From Diphasiastrum complanatum (taxonomy: Eukaryota > Streptophyta > Lycopodiopsida > Lycopodiales > Lycopodiaceae), in assembly GCA_029204225.1 (NCBI GenBank), contig CM055100.1, positions 10,948,769 through 11,012,768 of the forward strand: a stretch of DNA of 64,000 nucleotides, given 5' to 3'. Positions 12,901-23,483 of the stretch are shown here, in pieces. The position numbers were made by a program, and so were the translations under genes. Numbering within the stretch: position 1 is the first letter of the stretch; each line of letters begins with the position of its first letter. The notes below the pieces were generated by a model that was not told the DNA's origin, did no database searches, and saw nothing but the letters and a program-made list of their open reading frames with translations.

Positions 12901-13932
12901 TGCTGTATAGATAGACTTTATAGGTCCATCATAAGATAAGAGAGAAGAGAAAAACTCCCTTTTACTAGTCATGTGTGAACTAGCACCCGAGTCAATCCAC
13001 CAAGGATCTTCTCCTTTGAAGCTTGTTGAAGAAAATATGGACATCATGAGAGAGTCCTCATGTGAACTCTCCTCCTCCTCCTCTTTGCTCATGTTGGCTT
13101 GGCTTTGATCTTGCTTCCTCTTGAAGCATTCCGAGGCATAATGCCCCATCTTGCTACAATAGTAGCACTTCACCTTTGATTTGTCCTTCTTGACTTTGGT
13201 GGTTGATGGAGATGCCTTTGGGGGTCCTTCTTGATCCTCAAGCTTTGTAGACTTCTTGAATGTTGATCCTTTGGCTTTGGACTTGCCTTTGCCTTTGGTG
13301 AAGAGAGCTTGGTCATCTCCACCTTGGATGGAAAGCCTATCCATCCTCTCTTGCATTTGGCTCCTTCTTGATTCCTCGGCCATGAGTGTGCCTTGGAGTT
13401 CTTCAAGTATGGGTAGCTTACCCATAATTGCATATCCCTGAACCAAATTGTCAAATTCAAAGCTTAGTCCATTCAATATGAGTTGAACAAGCTCTTCATC
13501 CTTGATAGGGTCACCTATAAAGGCTAGCTCTTTGTTCAATTCCTTTACTCTTAGGACAAAAGTATGTGCACTCTCTCCTTTCTTTTGATAGCTTCTATAG
13601 ATTAGATTCTTCAAAGCTAACATTCTAGTTTGGTTCTTGGATTCGTAGACCTTTTGCAAAGTCTCCCAAGCATCTTGAGCTGAAGTGCAATCTCCTACCT
13701 CTCTTAAGAGTTCATTTGCAACATTCATTTTTATGCAATGTAGTGCAACATTGCACCTCTTGATGTATTTGGCTTTTTCTTGAGGATGAATAGGTTCACC
13801 CTCCTTACCATTTACAATTTCCATCAGATCTTGCATGATCATGATAGATTCCATTCTAACTTTCCATATGGAATAATTAGTTTTGTTGAGCCTTTCATTA
13901 GTATCCAAAAGATATGCATTTATAGATGCCAT
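9967..13932 (-). CDS. Copia gag-pol polyprotein, intact
   Basis: A single 1321-codon frame encodes every function needed for Copia transposition. Gag (retrotran_gag_2/UBN2 type) occupies about residues 1-215. The zinc knuckle CYYCSKMGHYASEC is near 254-268. The aspartic protease motif WWIDSGASSHM is near 310-320. The integrase zinc-binding region is near 443-490 (LWHKRLGH ... CEACALSKAHK). The integrase core is near 500-612 and contains HSDVH, RSDNGGEF and PYTPQQNGVAERRN. The reverse transcriptase runs from about 830 to 1075 (YKWVFKLKL, QMDVSNAFLNG, YGLKQASRSW, catalytic YVDD near 1000). RNase H is near 1160-1300 (FSDSDFAG, SSTEAEYKAL, KHIEI, LLTKPL). The start is the first ATG after the leader and is shared with related gag proteins. 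One oddity is a missing histidine codon in the RNase H tail: it reads CHFVRE here and CHHFVRE in the copy at 58.5 kb. Otherwise no stop or frameshift is seen. Confidence 0.95.
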   Translation of the reverse strand: MASINAYLLDTNERLNKTNYSIWKVRMESIMIMQDLMEIVNGKEGEPIHPQEKAKYIKRCNVALHCIKMNVANELLREVGDCTSAQDAWETLQKVYESKNQTRMLALKNLIYRSYQKKGESAHTFVLRVKELNKELAFIGDPIKDEELVQLILNGLSFEFDNLVQGYAIMGKLPILEELQGTLMAEESRRSQMQERMDRLSIQGGDDQALFTKGKGKSKAKGSTFKKSTKLEDQEGPPKASPSTTKVKKDKSKVKCYYCSKMGHYASECFKRKQDQSQANMSKEEEEESSHEDSLMMSIFSSTSFKGEDPWWIDSGASSHMTSKREFFSSLLSYDGPIKSIYTANDEACKIEGVGSIPLCLGSSKKINIEGVLYIPTITKNLLSVGQMVDNGFNVDFASNECFIKKKGKIVAKGTRLGKLYKLDAFVDTNVVMLAEKSKISTFTLWHKRLGHVNSGSMEAMIKEEYALGLPRSIGKEDKVCEACALSKAHKKVFPNSITKSSHPLELIHSDVHIASTKSNGGSSMFLTFIDDYSRYCWVFLLSFKSQVFDTFVKFKLFVEKHHNHSIKILRSDNGGEFISNEFKAFCEEEGIKKETSCPYTPQQNGVAERRNITLCECSKALRLDACLPKSFWGESLVCANYLMNRVSCKAIEGKTPYEILYGKKPNLYHLKVFGCICYVHVPLETRTKEDPSSTRGIMLGYASSSKGYKVYLPSLNKFVVSRDVIFDEHHMHMLKEVSSAPTIKKKMAEEQDLGFEEELMEEQAPNPPITPRRSSRAKVDPSRLTYQGKGQQVEGISSTSYALSSFEEPCNVEDALNSKEWYKAMLDEYDALIENETWLLVERPQRNVIGYKWVFKLKLNANGSVNKHKARLVAKGYAQERGIDYEETFAPVAKMVTIRLIIALASHFGWTLCQMDVSNAFLNGFLEEDIYMEQPQGFIKHGMENKVCHLQRSIYGLKQASRSWNSRLHCYLISLSFVQSEYDPTLYIKFDDVGIVLLLIYVDDIIISGNSVDDIEKIKIDLSLEFKMVDLGCLHFILGIEVLRGSDFIFISQVNYAQSLLKKFKMEVCKSVDTPMEQDVEVPNEDDERSFMDITLFRQLIGSLMWITITRPDLSFSVCRLSQSMQKPLNIHWKKAKRILRYISGTLDFGILYRGDVINLHAFSDSDFAGDKRDRKSTSAYSTFIGEGVVSWLSKKQETISLSSTEAEYKALTTTTKEVLWIKRLLVELKIMDSEEAPIIYNDNISAQHLASNPIFHARSKHIEICHFVREMVQAKEIALEHVPSNECVADLLTKPLQKTPFMNFRSSLGVISKAMIEPS

Positions 13933-14729
13933 CTAGTCTCCTAATCAAGGACTTGACACAAATGAAGGTTACTTCTATTGATTTGATTGAAGGTCTATCT
14001 TATCCCACTTCTTAGGGACCTGAAAAGATCAGTAATAGACTTCCTATAAAGATCTAAGAATGATCTCTAACAAAATCAAATCATAGAATACTAGAAACAA
14101 TGCACTTGCTTGATTGAAGTAGACAATACTAGTAGAATTGCCCCTCTTTCTATAAAGAACATTAAAGCTTCCAAATGATCTGATCAAGAGTGAATTTCAG
14201 CAACCTAATATACTTCCAAAATCACTTGTGAAGGAGCTAAATGGAACTTAATGAGGATGCAACACAATCTACTATCCAATCACAAGCAAAAAATGATCAA
14301 AATTGATGAAAAATTGATCTAATTTGGTGCATAAGTCAAGAAATGGTTGGACTGAACCTAAATCACTTTAGGAGGTGTCTACTACACCTTAGAACAGCCT
14401 TGAAGAGTCCCCAAAACTCTGATATTCCCTCTCCTTGAATGCTAGAAAGCCTCCTCTATGAAATGACCTCCAAAACTCGCTTAGAAATCAATGCTTGGAG
14501 CAAGCAAAACTTGCTATCTTGGTAATGTGAATTGAATTCAACTTTGCCTCTGGTTTTAGACACCTAAACACCTGCAAATGAAGTCACATAACACCAATCT
14601 CCAATGTATTTGACTCACTTTGAGTTCTAGAATCAATACTAGATGCTAAGATCCAATCTACACAAGATTTAGATCAAAAATTGTGATCAAATTGAATGAA
14701 AATCAAGGATTTAGCTCATTTCAGCATTT
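13933..14729 (-). other. Leader of element B
   Basis: Untranslated sequence between the primer-binding site and the gag start. It probably carries packaging signals. No conserved motif is recognisable by eye. Confidence 0.6.
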
Positions 14730-14743
14730 AGGCTCTGATACCA
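14730..14743 (-). other. Primer-binding site of element B (initiator tRNA-Met)
   Basis: The minus-strand sequence TGGTATCAGAGCCT lies immediately next to the 5' LTR. It is the classical plant Copia primer site, complementary to the 3' end of initiator tRNA-Met. Confidence 0.95.
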
Positions 14744-15425
14744 TGTAAAAATTACAGCAAATAAGGATCCTAAAACACTTGAAATGATGAGGGAAACAAT
14801 AGATTATGATTTCATAAGATTAGCACAAGTTGAACCATCAAAATCCATCAAAAATCTATGCTTGAACCTCACTAAATGGCCCAAATCCTTGAAGAAGGCT
14901 TCACACGTGTGAAAGTACGGCCTCCCACAGTCTGAGTACTGTACACCAGACCTACATTCAATCCTATAATCATTAGTAATCACAAATACTCAAACAATTA
15001 TGAACATAGAGAGCAATTGCACCATTATGAGAGAAAAATCATGAAATTGCTTGATTGATTTTGGTGAGATATCATCACCTATATATACATGATCCATCAC
15101 GGTTTTGGGCAGGTATGAGTAGCCCTAAACCTATCCCTAATGCTAATTTTGGTGGATCTTTCATCCCTACCAAGTTAGGGTTGGAATCTTGGAGATCCCT
15201 CAACAATGCAAAAATTACCAAAAATAGCTCCTATTTTTTCTCCCTTGTATCTAAGCATAATTTGGACTCATTCCAAAGGTTCTAACACTTAGGTCTACTT
15301 GAGAACATCCTTATGAATGGAATCCTATGCTATTTGGCACGTGTGACAAGCCACATCATGACCATCTAACTATTTACAAGTCATATGACCAAAACTAGTC
15401 AAGCTAGAATTGTGAATTTTTAACA
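14744..15425 (-). repeat. Family B 5' LTR
   Basis: 682 bases, appearing identical to 9271-9952. As the upstream LTR of this minus-strand element it supplies the promoter. The palindrome TTCACACGTGTGAA lies at 14900-14913. Confidence 0.95.
15080..15087 (-). promoter_or_regulatory. TATA box in the family B 5' LTR
   Basis: TATATATA lies inside the LTR on the transcribed orientation, upstream of the palindrome and LTR end. Its position suits the U3/R boundary. Inferred from sequence only. Confidence 0.6.
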
Positions 15426-15940
15426 CAATCATCCCATCTCGTAGTAGTGGATGCCAATTTGGACAAATCATTTGCAAAAATGGCCGACTGTCTCACAGTT
15501 GGATCTGGCGAGTTGCGGTTCTCAGCACCATAAAATTATAGGGTTATCATAAAGTCAACTGAAATTTGCTAATTGAAAGTTTGATGAATGATGGGCCAAT
15601 TTGGGGTGTGGATGCTGATTTGATCCAATGACACACCCAAATCTTTCCATTTATTATGTCTTGGCATCAGGAAATAATAGGGATCCACCCGCAATTGGCG
15701 AGGGTTGGCAACGTAGCTTGTAATAGAATCAAACGCTTTTTCAAAAACTGCCTTACGCCATGTTGGCTGCTCTCCCAATGCAGGTAACTTGTCCAATTAT
15801 TTCCCGACCTTTATCTCAGAGGTTTTGAGCTTAATGATCCAACTACCCCTCGAGGACAGATGCGGATGTTGATGTAGAAAATTTTGGATTTGATCCTCAA
15901 TGATGATAGGTTTATGAAATAAGAGTCTGGCCCTTGTTTT
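15426..15940 (-). pseudogene. Unknown protein module shared with 61.1-61.7 kb
   Basis: Read with frame changes on the minus strand, this gives FLHQHPH, LDKLPALGEQPTWRKAVFEK, RQLRVDPYYF, DLGVSLDQISIHTPNWPII, NSPDPTVRQSAIFANDL and KLASTTTRWDD. The same series appears at 61078-61700 with clear amino-acid similarity. It lies downstream of the Ty3-like protease, where reverse transcriptase would be expected, but shows no RT motif. I do not recognise the family. Stops and frameshifts show that it is decayed. Confidence 0.6.
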
Positions 15941-17184
15941 TCATGTTTATGATGTGCTTTTGGTAACATGATAACCACATCATCCAGTGTATATCGTTTA
16001 AAATGCTTGGAATCAATTGTGGAGGCGATGACTTTCAAGAAGATGGACTCTTCTTCGAAGGTGAAGACTTCCTATATGGTGGTCTTGTGAGAACTTTGAC
16101 TTGCAAAATTATCCTTGACTTTCCCTTTGTCTTTATTGATCAATAACGGTGACACAATCTTGGAATCAATCTTTTGAGGTAGAGTTTCCTATTTCAGGAT
16201 CGTATTATAATGTTGCTTAGCTTGCTTCTTCGTCATGGATCTTGTGATCATGTCTTCCTTCAATATAACTGCTTTTGGTGGTTTTATTGTTGGCTCATTG
16301 AGAGTATTACGCACTCCAAATCTGGTCGGATCCATGTGATTTAGAATCTGCTCATCAGTAAGTTCTACGTTGTCATCATAAGTCAAGGCATGACTCACAT
16401 GAATGAGTTCATCTTCAATCGGGTCTGGTATGGGCTCTGTTGATATCCAAGCTACGTTCAACACGTTCAATAAAAAAGTGATCGGTGTATCCAAAGTTCG
16501 ATCCAGTAATGAAATCTCGCTCAAGTCAGACTGATTATCTTATTGACACATATATCTTGTTGTACAACCAATTGTTGCAAGAATTTGATTTTAATTGATA
16601 GTATCGGTTTGAGAGTCATAATGTACTCCCCAATTTTTTACTGGTCGGTCACAAGTATGATTCGTTATTTCACAATTTTGAAAAGTGATTTTTCCTATAC
16701 CCCAGTTATGAATTACTTGTGCAACTTGTAACCATGGGTGTCCTAGTAGGACTCAGTAGACATTTGGTGCTTCTGGTAAGTCCATTACTACAAAAATAAT
16801 GACAAACTAAACTCCGACAATTCTGATAGGTATATCTTCAACCATTCCCCGCGGACATTGATCAGTCAACTTAATGGCAAAAGTTGCAAGCTTAATACTT
16901 GTAAGGCCCCATTTTGCACATAACTTTGTAGAAATAAGGTTAACTCCTGAACCGCCATCTATCACGGTTGCTTCATTAGGAGATTGTCTATGCTGTATTG
17001 GGAAGGTGATTTTTTTTTTTTTACTTTCCCAAGCTGCTCCGACATGGAGTACTTCATTAGATTCTGCAAATCTAGCACAAAAAAGTAGCTCTTGAAGGAC
17101 TTCTGGTTCAGCTTGAGTTAACTTTTGCACTAATACTTCTTTTGCTTTTGGCACCATATTGATCTTACTAGACAAAATATTCAT
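15941..17184 (-). pseudogene. Ty3-like retropepsin and following linker, decayed
   Basis: The retropepsin-like segment is at 16807-17184. It has the active-site word IDGGSGVNLIS (DGGS in place of the usual DTG/DSG) and LCAKWGL. Past a stop it continues with LLGHPWLQVAQVIHNWG near 16680-16750, the C-terminal signature of plant Ty3-type proteases. Beyond it an acidic linker (16189-16524, with DMITRSMTKKQAK) resembles the spacer before reverse transcriptase. A run of ten A on the minus strand near 17010-17020 sits in a lysine-rich stretch. Confidence 0.7.
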
Positions 17185-18768
17185 GAGGAGTTCTGTCTGC
17201 GGTGCTTCTTATTCAGTCATCTTGAAGGGTTCTTCATGATGATGCAACTGAGCATTCATATCTATACGTGGATTGTTTGGTGATTGCATTGGTGAAGAAC
17301 GAACTTCAGCTACTGGTTTAGTGGCTTCAAGCTCTTCTTCTTCCTGCAAATGTTTAATCCATTGCCTCATATCCTAGTACCTTCTTTTTTCTACATGGAG
17401 ATTTGAATAGATTTCAGATGCTGTTGGTATATCAATTAATGATATAAAATCAGCAAGTATTGGATCTGCTACAGGTTATTTCTACTTTTGTGCTCTAGTA
17501 ACCACCATCAAGAGTACACTTGGTTCAGTCTAAGCTGCTGGTCTTTGCTTGATTATCAAATTGACAAGAGCTATAGCCAGTGGTGGCTTTGGTCTTGCTG
17601 GGCACTCCTTGTAGCAATGTCCATAGCCACAGTCAAGACAAAATGGTACAAATTTGTCTTTGTTTGGACATTCTGCAACTTTGTGATTTTCTCCACATGC
17701 AAAGCATCCAACTGGTGCTCTGGTCCAATTTCTAGATGTTTGTTGTTGCACGACAACATAAATAACATATTGTTTCGAAGATCCACCTTCATGATTATTA
17801 ATGTAGTTCCATTGTTCGATACCTCTATAAGGTCCTGTTTCTATTAAATTAGCAGGAGGTGTAGATTGTGTTGGTGGGATTGGTAAGGCTAATCATTCCG
17901 GATATCAAAGACAAGGTTTTCTTATCGGATTCCCTCCCTAAAAATACTTCCGACATCCCATATGGACATATTGTTGCTGGATAATTTGAGGATTAAAGTG
18001 GCAAAATGCAGTCTCATGATCAGGCAAATTACACAAATGGCAAATACTGGTTTCTATACGTTTTTCAATTGAGGACATTCATTTGCTGTGTGATTGCCCG
18101 TACAAATGGAACACCAAACATTTTCCCTGGTAGGAAAAGTCTTTGCAAACTTCTCAGGTTCTTTGTTTGCTTGTCCATGGAGATCTTCCAATGCTTTGAT
18201 CTTCTCATCAAATTGAGACTACAACTTTTCCATCTGTTTCCGAGTTTCTTGAACTCATTGAACATCATCTCTACAGTAGCGTTGGCATTCGTTGATGCAA
18301 TAGTGGTGGATGTCGTAGTGGTCTGCCCTGCTATATAAGGCACCATACAAATATTCAGCTCATCATCTGAATCTTCATGCTCCTCCGAATTGCATCGTCC
18401 ATAGCGTTTTGCAAAATTGTGTACTCATTGTGGCGTTTCAACTCACATCTGATCCTTTTAGGTAGACCTGACAAAAATCACATAATCATGGCATTTTCAT
18501 TAATCAGTTCAGATTCGCATTCAGATTTGAGGTGTTTAACCTGTTCAATGTAATCGCGTACCACTTCTCAATTTCCCATTTTAATTTTACTTAAAAGTAG
18601 AAAAGGATCTTCCATAAACTTTCGAGGTTTGAACCGTGTGATAAGGGCTCGTTTAACAGTTTCCTATTTTGTATGCTTAGTTTCTTCTTGATTATAATAC
18701 CAATCTTGTGCTGCACCTTTTAAGGCCATTGGAAATAGCTTAAGTTTATTCTGGGGAAAAACTTCACC
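17185..18768 (-). pseudogene. Ty3-like gag with four zinc knuckles, decayed
   Basis: The gag core near 18370-18600 reads FLSGLPKRIRCELKRHNEY and LQNAMDDAI. It is close to the gag relic at 49.4-49.8 kb, which has FLVSLPKGIKRELKPVDSY. Downstream on the minus strand I read four CCHC-like knuckles: CSICTGNHTANEC (near 18070-18110), CHLCNLPDHETAFC (18012-18055), CFACGENHKVAEC (about 17665-17705) and CLDCGYGHCYKEC (about 17610-17650). Three of them use CX2CX3HX4C spacing. Stops and frameshifts break the frame. The right end is cut by the family C Copia at about 18768. Confidence 0.75.
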
Positions 18769-21700
18769 ATCCTCATGCTAAGGAATCAAGTCTTTCAAAG
18801 CATGAAAGAAAGTGGAGAGAGTAGACAAGATTATGTCCTTAGGATCAAATCTCTTAACAATGAATTGAGTGTTACAGGAGAAAAGATCCAAGATCAAGAG
18901 CTAGTACAAATCATATTGAATGGCCTAGGTGATGAGTTCACCAACTTGGTCCAATCATTTGCTATTCAAGACACTCTTTCATCCATTGAAAAGTTGCATA
19001 ATGTTCTTGTGGCCGAGGAGAGTAGACTCCTACACCTCAAGACAAGAATGGGAGGCATGTCACTTAATGGAGGAGAGGAGAAAGCAAATTTTACATCCAA
19101 AGGCAAGAAGAAACAACATCCATTCAAGAAGAATCAAGGCAAGGAGGCTGAGATGAAGAATGGAGGATCAACTTCCAAAGGCAAAGTGAAGAACAAGGCA
19201 AAGCTCAAGTGTTTCTTTTGTGGGAAGAAAGGACACTTTGCCTCAGAATGTTACTTGAAGAAGAATCAACAAGCAAATGGAGATCAAGGGAACATTGCTC
19301 AAGAGGAAGAATATGAGGATGGATTCAACACATCCTTAATGGTTGCATCTACACCAACTTCAAGTCAAGACACATGGTGGATAGATAGTGGGGCTAGTTC
19401 CCACATGTCTTTTAACAAGCATTATTTTTCTACTCTTCTCTCTTGTAATGACTCTAAGAAGTCAATATACACTGCTAGTGATCAATAATACAAGATAGAT
19501 GGTATAGGATCTAAGCACATCTAAAAGGATAGATCTAGATACTGTTTTGTATGTTCCTACCATTTCAAGAAACTTGCTTAGTGTAGGACAATTACTGGAC
19601 AATGGACTAGATGTATATTTCAAGATGGAGTTTGTTCCATCTTGAAAAATGATAAGTGCATAGCTAGTGGCATTAAGCAAGGTAGACTTTTCAAGTTGGA
19701 TGCTAATGTTGCAAATGAAAGTGTGAAATTGGCTAGGGAGGAGCTATCTCAAGTAGAGCTTTGGCATAAGAGATTAGGCCATCCTATTCTTCAATCCATG
19801 GAGTCAATGGAAAGCAAGGAACTAGCTCTCGACCTACCAAAATCTTTCAAAAAGTGTGGAAAGATGTGTGAAGCATGTGGCCTTGCAAAGTCACACAAAT
19901 TTTCTTACAAGAGATCTTCATCAAGATCTCCCTCTCCCTTGGATCTCATACATTAAAATATACATAGTTTTTCACATGCAAGTAATGGAGGTGCCTTGAT
20001 GTATGTAACATTTATAGATTATTGTACTAGATTCACATGGATTGAGTTACTATCAAAGAAAAGTCTTGTATATGAAGCTTTCATTAAGTTCAAGTCTCTA
20101 GTTGAGAAGCAACTTAGTACTTCCATCAAGGCACTAAGATGTGATAATGGAGGAGAGTACACCTCCAATAAAATGAAAGACTGTTGTGAGATCAATGGCA
20201 TTAATTGCAATACACTTGTTCCTACACTCTCCAACAAAATGGGGTGGCCTAGAGGAAAAATAGGAGTCTATGTGAATGTACAAAGTCTTTAAGACCTGAT
20301 GCATCACTTCCCAATTCATTTTGGAGAGAAGCTATAACTTGTGCTAACTACTTGTGTAATAGACTTCCTAGTAGTGCTTTTGATGGAATCTCACCATATC
20401 AAGCTTTGTTTGGTAAGAAATCCAATGTAAACGATTTTAAAGTCTTTGGATGTATTTGTTATGTCCACATTCCTTCGGAGACAAGAAGGAAGGAAGATGC
20501 TACCTCCTTCAAAGGGATTTTTGTTGGCTATGGAGAAAATAGCAAGGACTATAGGATATATGATCCTATATCCAAGAAAGTAAAGGTAAGCAAGGATGTA
20601 CTTTTTGATGAGTCACAATTTGCTAAAAGCTTGTCTAATGGATCTAACCCATTGTGCATTGAAGATCTTGACAAACCCGAGGATGGAGACAAAGATCCTA
20701 GTCAAAGGGGGCCGAGAAGATCAACAAGAAGCAAGGTCGAGCCCTCAAGGCTCACCTATGTGGACAAGGAAAAGCAAAAGAAAGACTCTACATCTTCTAC
20801 CTCTTACTCCTTCTTAGTTACATTGCTTGCAGAACCATCATCTTTTGAAGAAGCATATAGATCTAAAGTTTGGAGGGATGCAATGCAAGTAGAGTATGAT
20901 GCATTAGAAGAAAATCATACCTGGAATCTTGTAAATCTTCCAAGAGGGAAGAAGCCACTTGCATGTAAGTGGATTTATAGAATAAAGTACAATCAAGATG
21001 GATCTATTAGTAAGTACAAGGCTAGGCTTGTTGCTAAAGGATTTCTTCAAGTAAAAGGATTGGATTATGAAATAACATTTGCACCTATAGCTAAGCTTGT
21101 AACTATTAGATTAATCATTTGCATTGCTACTTTGTAAATGGATGTGAAAAATGCTTTCTTGAATGGCTTCTTAGAAGAGGAAACTACATGATGCAACCCG
21201 AGGGCTTCATCAAGGTTGCTGAGGAGCAAAAAGTGTGCTACTTAAGGAAGAGCCTATATGGCTTGAAGCAAGCACCTAGAGCTTGGTACTCTAGGTTGCA
21301 TGATTTTTTCTATTCCCTTGGCTTTGTACTAAGCCGTCTTTATATTTCAAATGTAATGAAGGAAAGATCATCATTTTGGTGCTTAATGTTGATGACATCA
21401 TTATGACAGAAAATGATGATGAAGGCATAGGAAAAGTAAAAGTTGATTTATCTAGTGAGTTCAAGATGGTAGATCTAGGCTTCCTAAAGTTTATACTTGG
21501 GATAGAAGTGTCTAGAAGTAGCAATTGTACTTTCATAAGTCAATCTTTAGATATGTTTCTAGTACTAGATTTTTTGGCATACTTTATGAAGGATCTAACT
21601 TGCACTTGAGAGCCTACTCAGATTCAGATTTTGTAGGTGACAAGATGGATAGAAATTTCATTAGTGCATTTGCAACATTCCTTTGTGGAGGAGTAATATC

Positions 21701-22066
21701 TTGGCTTTCCAAAAAGCAAGATACTATCTCACTATCTTCTTGTGCAGCCGAGTACAAGGCATTGACTTCAACAACTAAAGAGCTCCTATGGCTAAGAAGA
21801 CTCTTGATAGAGCTACATGTGCTAAAGGCCGAGGAGATCCCTTACATATATTGTGACAATCAAGCTTCTCAACAAATTGCTTCCAATCCTATCTTCCATG
21901 CTATAACAAAGCATATTGAGATAGCTCACCACTTTGTGAGGGAAAAGGTACAATCCAAGGAGGTGCAACTACATCATGTACCATCATCCGAATGCATAGC
22001 TGATATCTTAACCAAGCCATTGTCCAAAGATATGCTCTTGGAATTGTGGATAGATGTACATTAGAT
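18769..22066 (+). pseudogene. Copia family C gag-pol, 5'-truncated and decayed
   Basis: It begins inside gag (LMLRNQVFQSMKESGES), so the 5' LTR, primer site and gag start are missing. The zinc knuckle CFFCGKKGHFASEC and protease WWIDSGASSHM are intact in the frame at 18775-19488. A stop and a small deletion follow. GAG-pre-integrase is at 19642-19956. The integrase core is at 19996-20292 and lacks the usual TPQQNGVAERRN, which is frameshifted. Integrase end and reverse transcriptase run from 20352 to 21406. YVDD reads NVDDIIM at about 21385. RNase H is at 21525-22064 and ends ADILTKPL. About five frameshifts make it non-coding. The gag is closely related to element D. Confidence 0.85.
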
Positions 22067-22080
22067 TTGCCAAGTTAGAA

Positions 22081-22091
22081 GTGAGGAGGAG
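22081..22091 (+). other. Polypurine tract of element C
   Basis: GTGAGGAGGAG precedes the LTR start TGTTGAAAATTG, as expected for the 3' end of a plus-strand element. Confidence 0.75.
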
Positions 22092-22816
22092 TGTTGAAAA
22101 TTGTCACTTCTCACTTGTCATTTTTTATTGTAGATAAAGATCAATCACGAGTACAATGTTCATGATCTGATTTCACACGTGTGGAGCTTGTGCCCAGATG
22201 TGAAAGAAAGTACTTTTCATATTTGTAAATATCTACTTTGATTTTGTATCAATCAAGTCAAGTGTGAACATGATATGACTAGTTTTTAGTCAGGTAACAA
22301 GGAGCACAGGATTCCAAAAATCACTTTCTAGAAGCCAACAGTCAAGCCTCATGGGAGCAATTTCAACTTTATTCAACATGACTAGAGGTAGACGGTTCAT
22401 GTCCTATCTTCTAACCAACCTTCTCTTTCTTGTATCCATTTTTAAGCAATTACATAATGTCCAGTTTGTGGCTTTGAATCACGATGCAATCTTCTTAACT
22501 CTCTATAGCATTTCAAAATGTAAGATACTTCTTCCTACTCATCTAAAACTATTAGAGTACCTTGTATAGTAAATTTAAAAAAAAAAAAAACCCCTCTAAT
22601 GTCATGATGGATGTACATGTGCATGAGTAAATGCTCTCACATGGCAAGTGGATGTTTCACACGTGTGTATAGAGTTCTAGAAGATAAGAGTTGACCATTT
22701 TTCTTAGATCCTATTTTGTAGAGAATATTCCTATATTCTAGGAGACTAGCTCTTTGGTTTTTAGCCACATTCTAGAAGGTCAACTTTGGATAAGGATCAA
22801 GGATGGATCAAATGGA
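22092..22816 (+). repeat. Family C 3' LTR, first part (split by element A)
   Basis: It starts TGTTGAAAATTGTCAC right after the polypurine tract and continues after element A from 28030. The CACACGTGTG palindrome occurs twice, at 22174-22183 and 22658-22667. A run of A lies near 22577-22590. Confidence 0.75.
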
Positions 22817-23469
22817 TGTGAGAGATTTCAACTAGTTTAGTCTAGTTTAGTCACATTTTGGTAAATTGTCAATAAGAGGCCAAAACTCATTTTAGACTTA
22901 GAGATAAACTTTTTGAAGTTATATTAGTTTAAAATACATTCAATAAACACTTTTGAAAAGTGTGGGAAAGTTGGTAGTCGAGTTTGAGAGAGATTCAAAT
23001 TTGAACTTTGGGTACATTGAATCTAGACCCAAAATTGGTAGGGTTAGCATTTTGGTGGAAAAGCCAAGTGGCCAAATAGGGTTTGGACCTGCTATAAAAG
23101 GATGTAACTCGTGGAGAGAGTCATCTTCCTCTTGTCTCTCTCATTTCATCATTATATATGGTTCTCTTTGGGTTCTACTACTCATTGGTGCACTATCTTG
23201 GTGTTATCTTGCAATCTTGTGTGTAGAATGTTCATTTATTGCTATTTTCGGTTCCACACGTGTGAAATACAGTAGAGTACTGTAATTGTACGGACAACAA
23301 ACATATTTTATGTTCTGATTCATGTTTTGATCAATATCTCTTAGAGTTTGCATCTCATTTTGTATGCAGATGCTGATTTTTCTACATTGGCAGGATTGTT
23401 GGTTTGCTCCTTATTGTAACCAAAGATTTGGGACATGGATTGGATCTTGAATGATCTGAAATCTTTACA
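22817..23469 (+). repeat. Family A 5' LTR
   Basis: 653 bases. TATAAAAG is at 23093-23100 and CACACGTGTG at 23255-23264, followed by CAGTAGAGTACTGTA. It differs from the 3' LTR by only a handful of substitutions and short indels, so the insertion is fairly young but older than element B. Confidence 0.93.
23093..23100 (+). promoter_or_regulatory. TATA box in the family A 5' LTR
   Basis: TATAAAAG sits about 280 bases into the LTR and is conserved at 27647-27654. It is the likely start of the element's transcript. Confidence 0.65.
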
Positions 23470-23483
23470 TGGTATCAGAGCTC
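23470..23483 (+). other. Primer-binding site of element A
   Basis: TGGTATCAGAGCTC follows the LTR end without a gap. It is complementary to the 3' end of initiator tRNA-Met. Confidence 0.95.

Larger units (their letters stand above)
9271..15425 (-). mobile_element. Complete Copia retrotransposon, family B
   Basis: The element is 6155 bases long, with two 682-base LTRs starting TGTAAAAA and ending TTAACA (plus-strand reading). A 5-base target-site duplication, CAATC, lies at 9266-9270 and 15426-15430. A primer-binding site and a polypurine tract adjoin the LTRs, and one uninterrupted 1321-codon gag-pol frame lies between. I could find no difference between the two LTRs when comparing them by eye, so the insertion is recent. 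It interrupts a minus-strand Ty3-like element. A deleted second copy lies at 57642-60046. Confidence 0.95.

Noticed and set aside
22953-23285. A ~110-residue frame (SVGKLVVEFERDSNLNFGYIE) repeated at 27507 and antisense at 5229 and 56652.
   Set aside because: It spans the promoter region of family A LTRs, with TATAAAAG inside, and is not a conserved protein.
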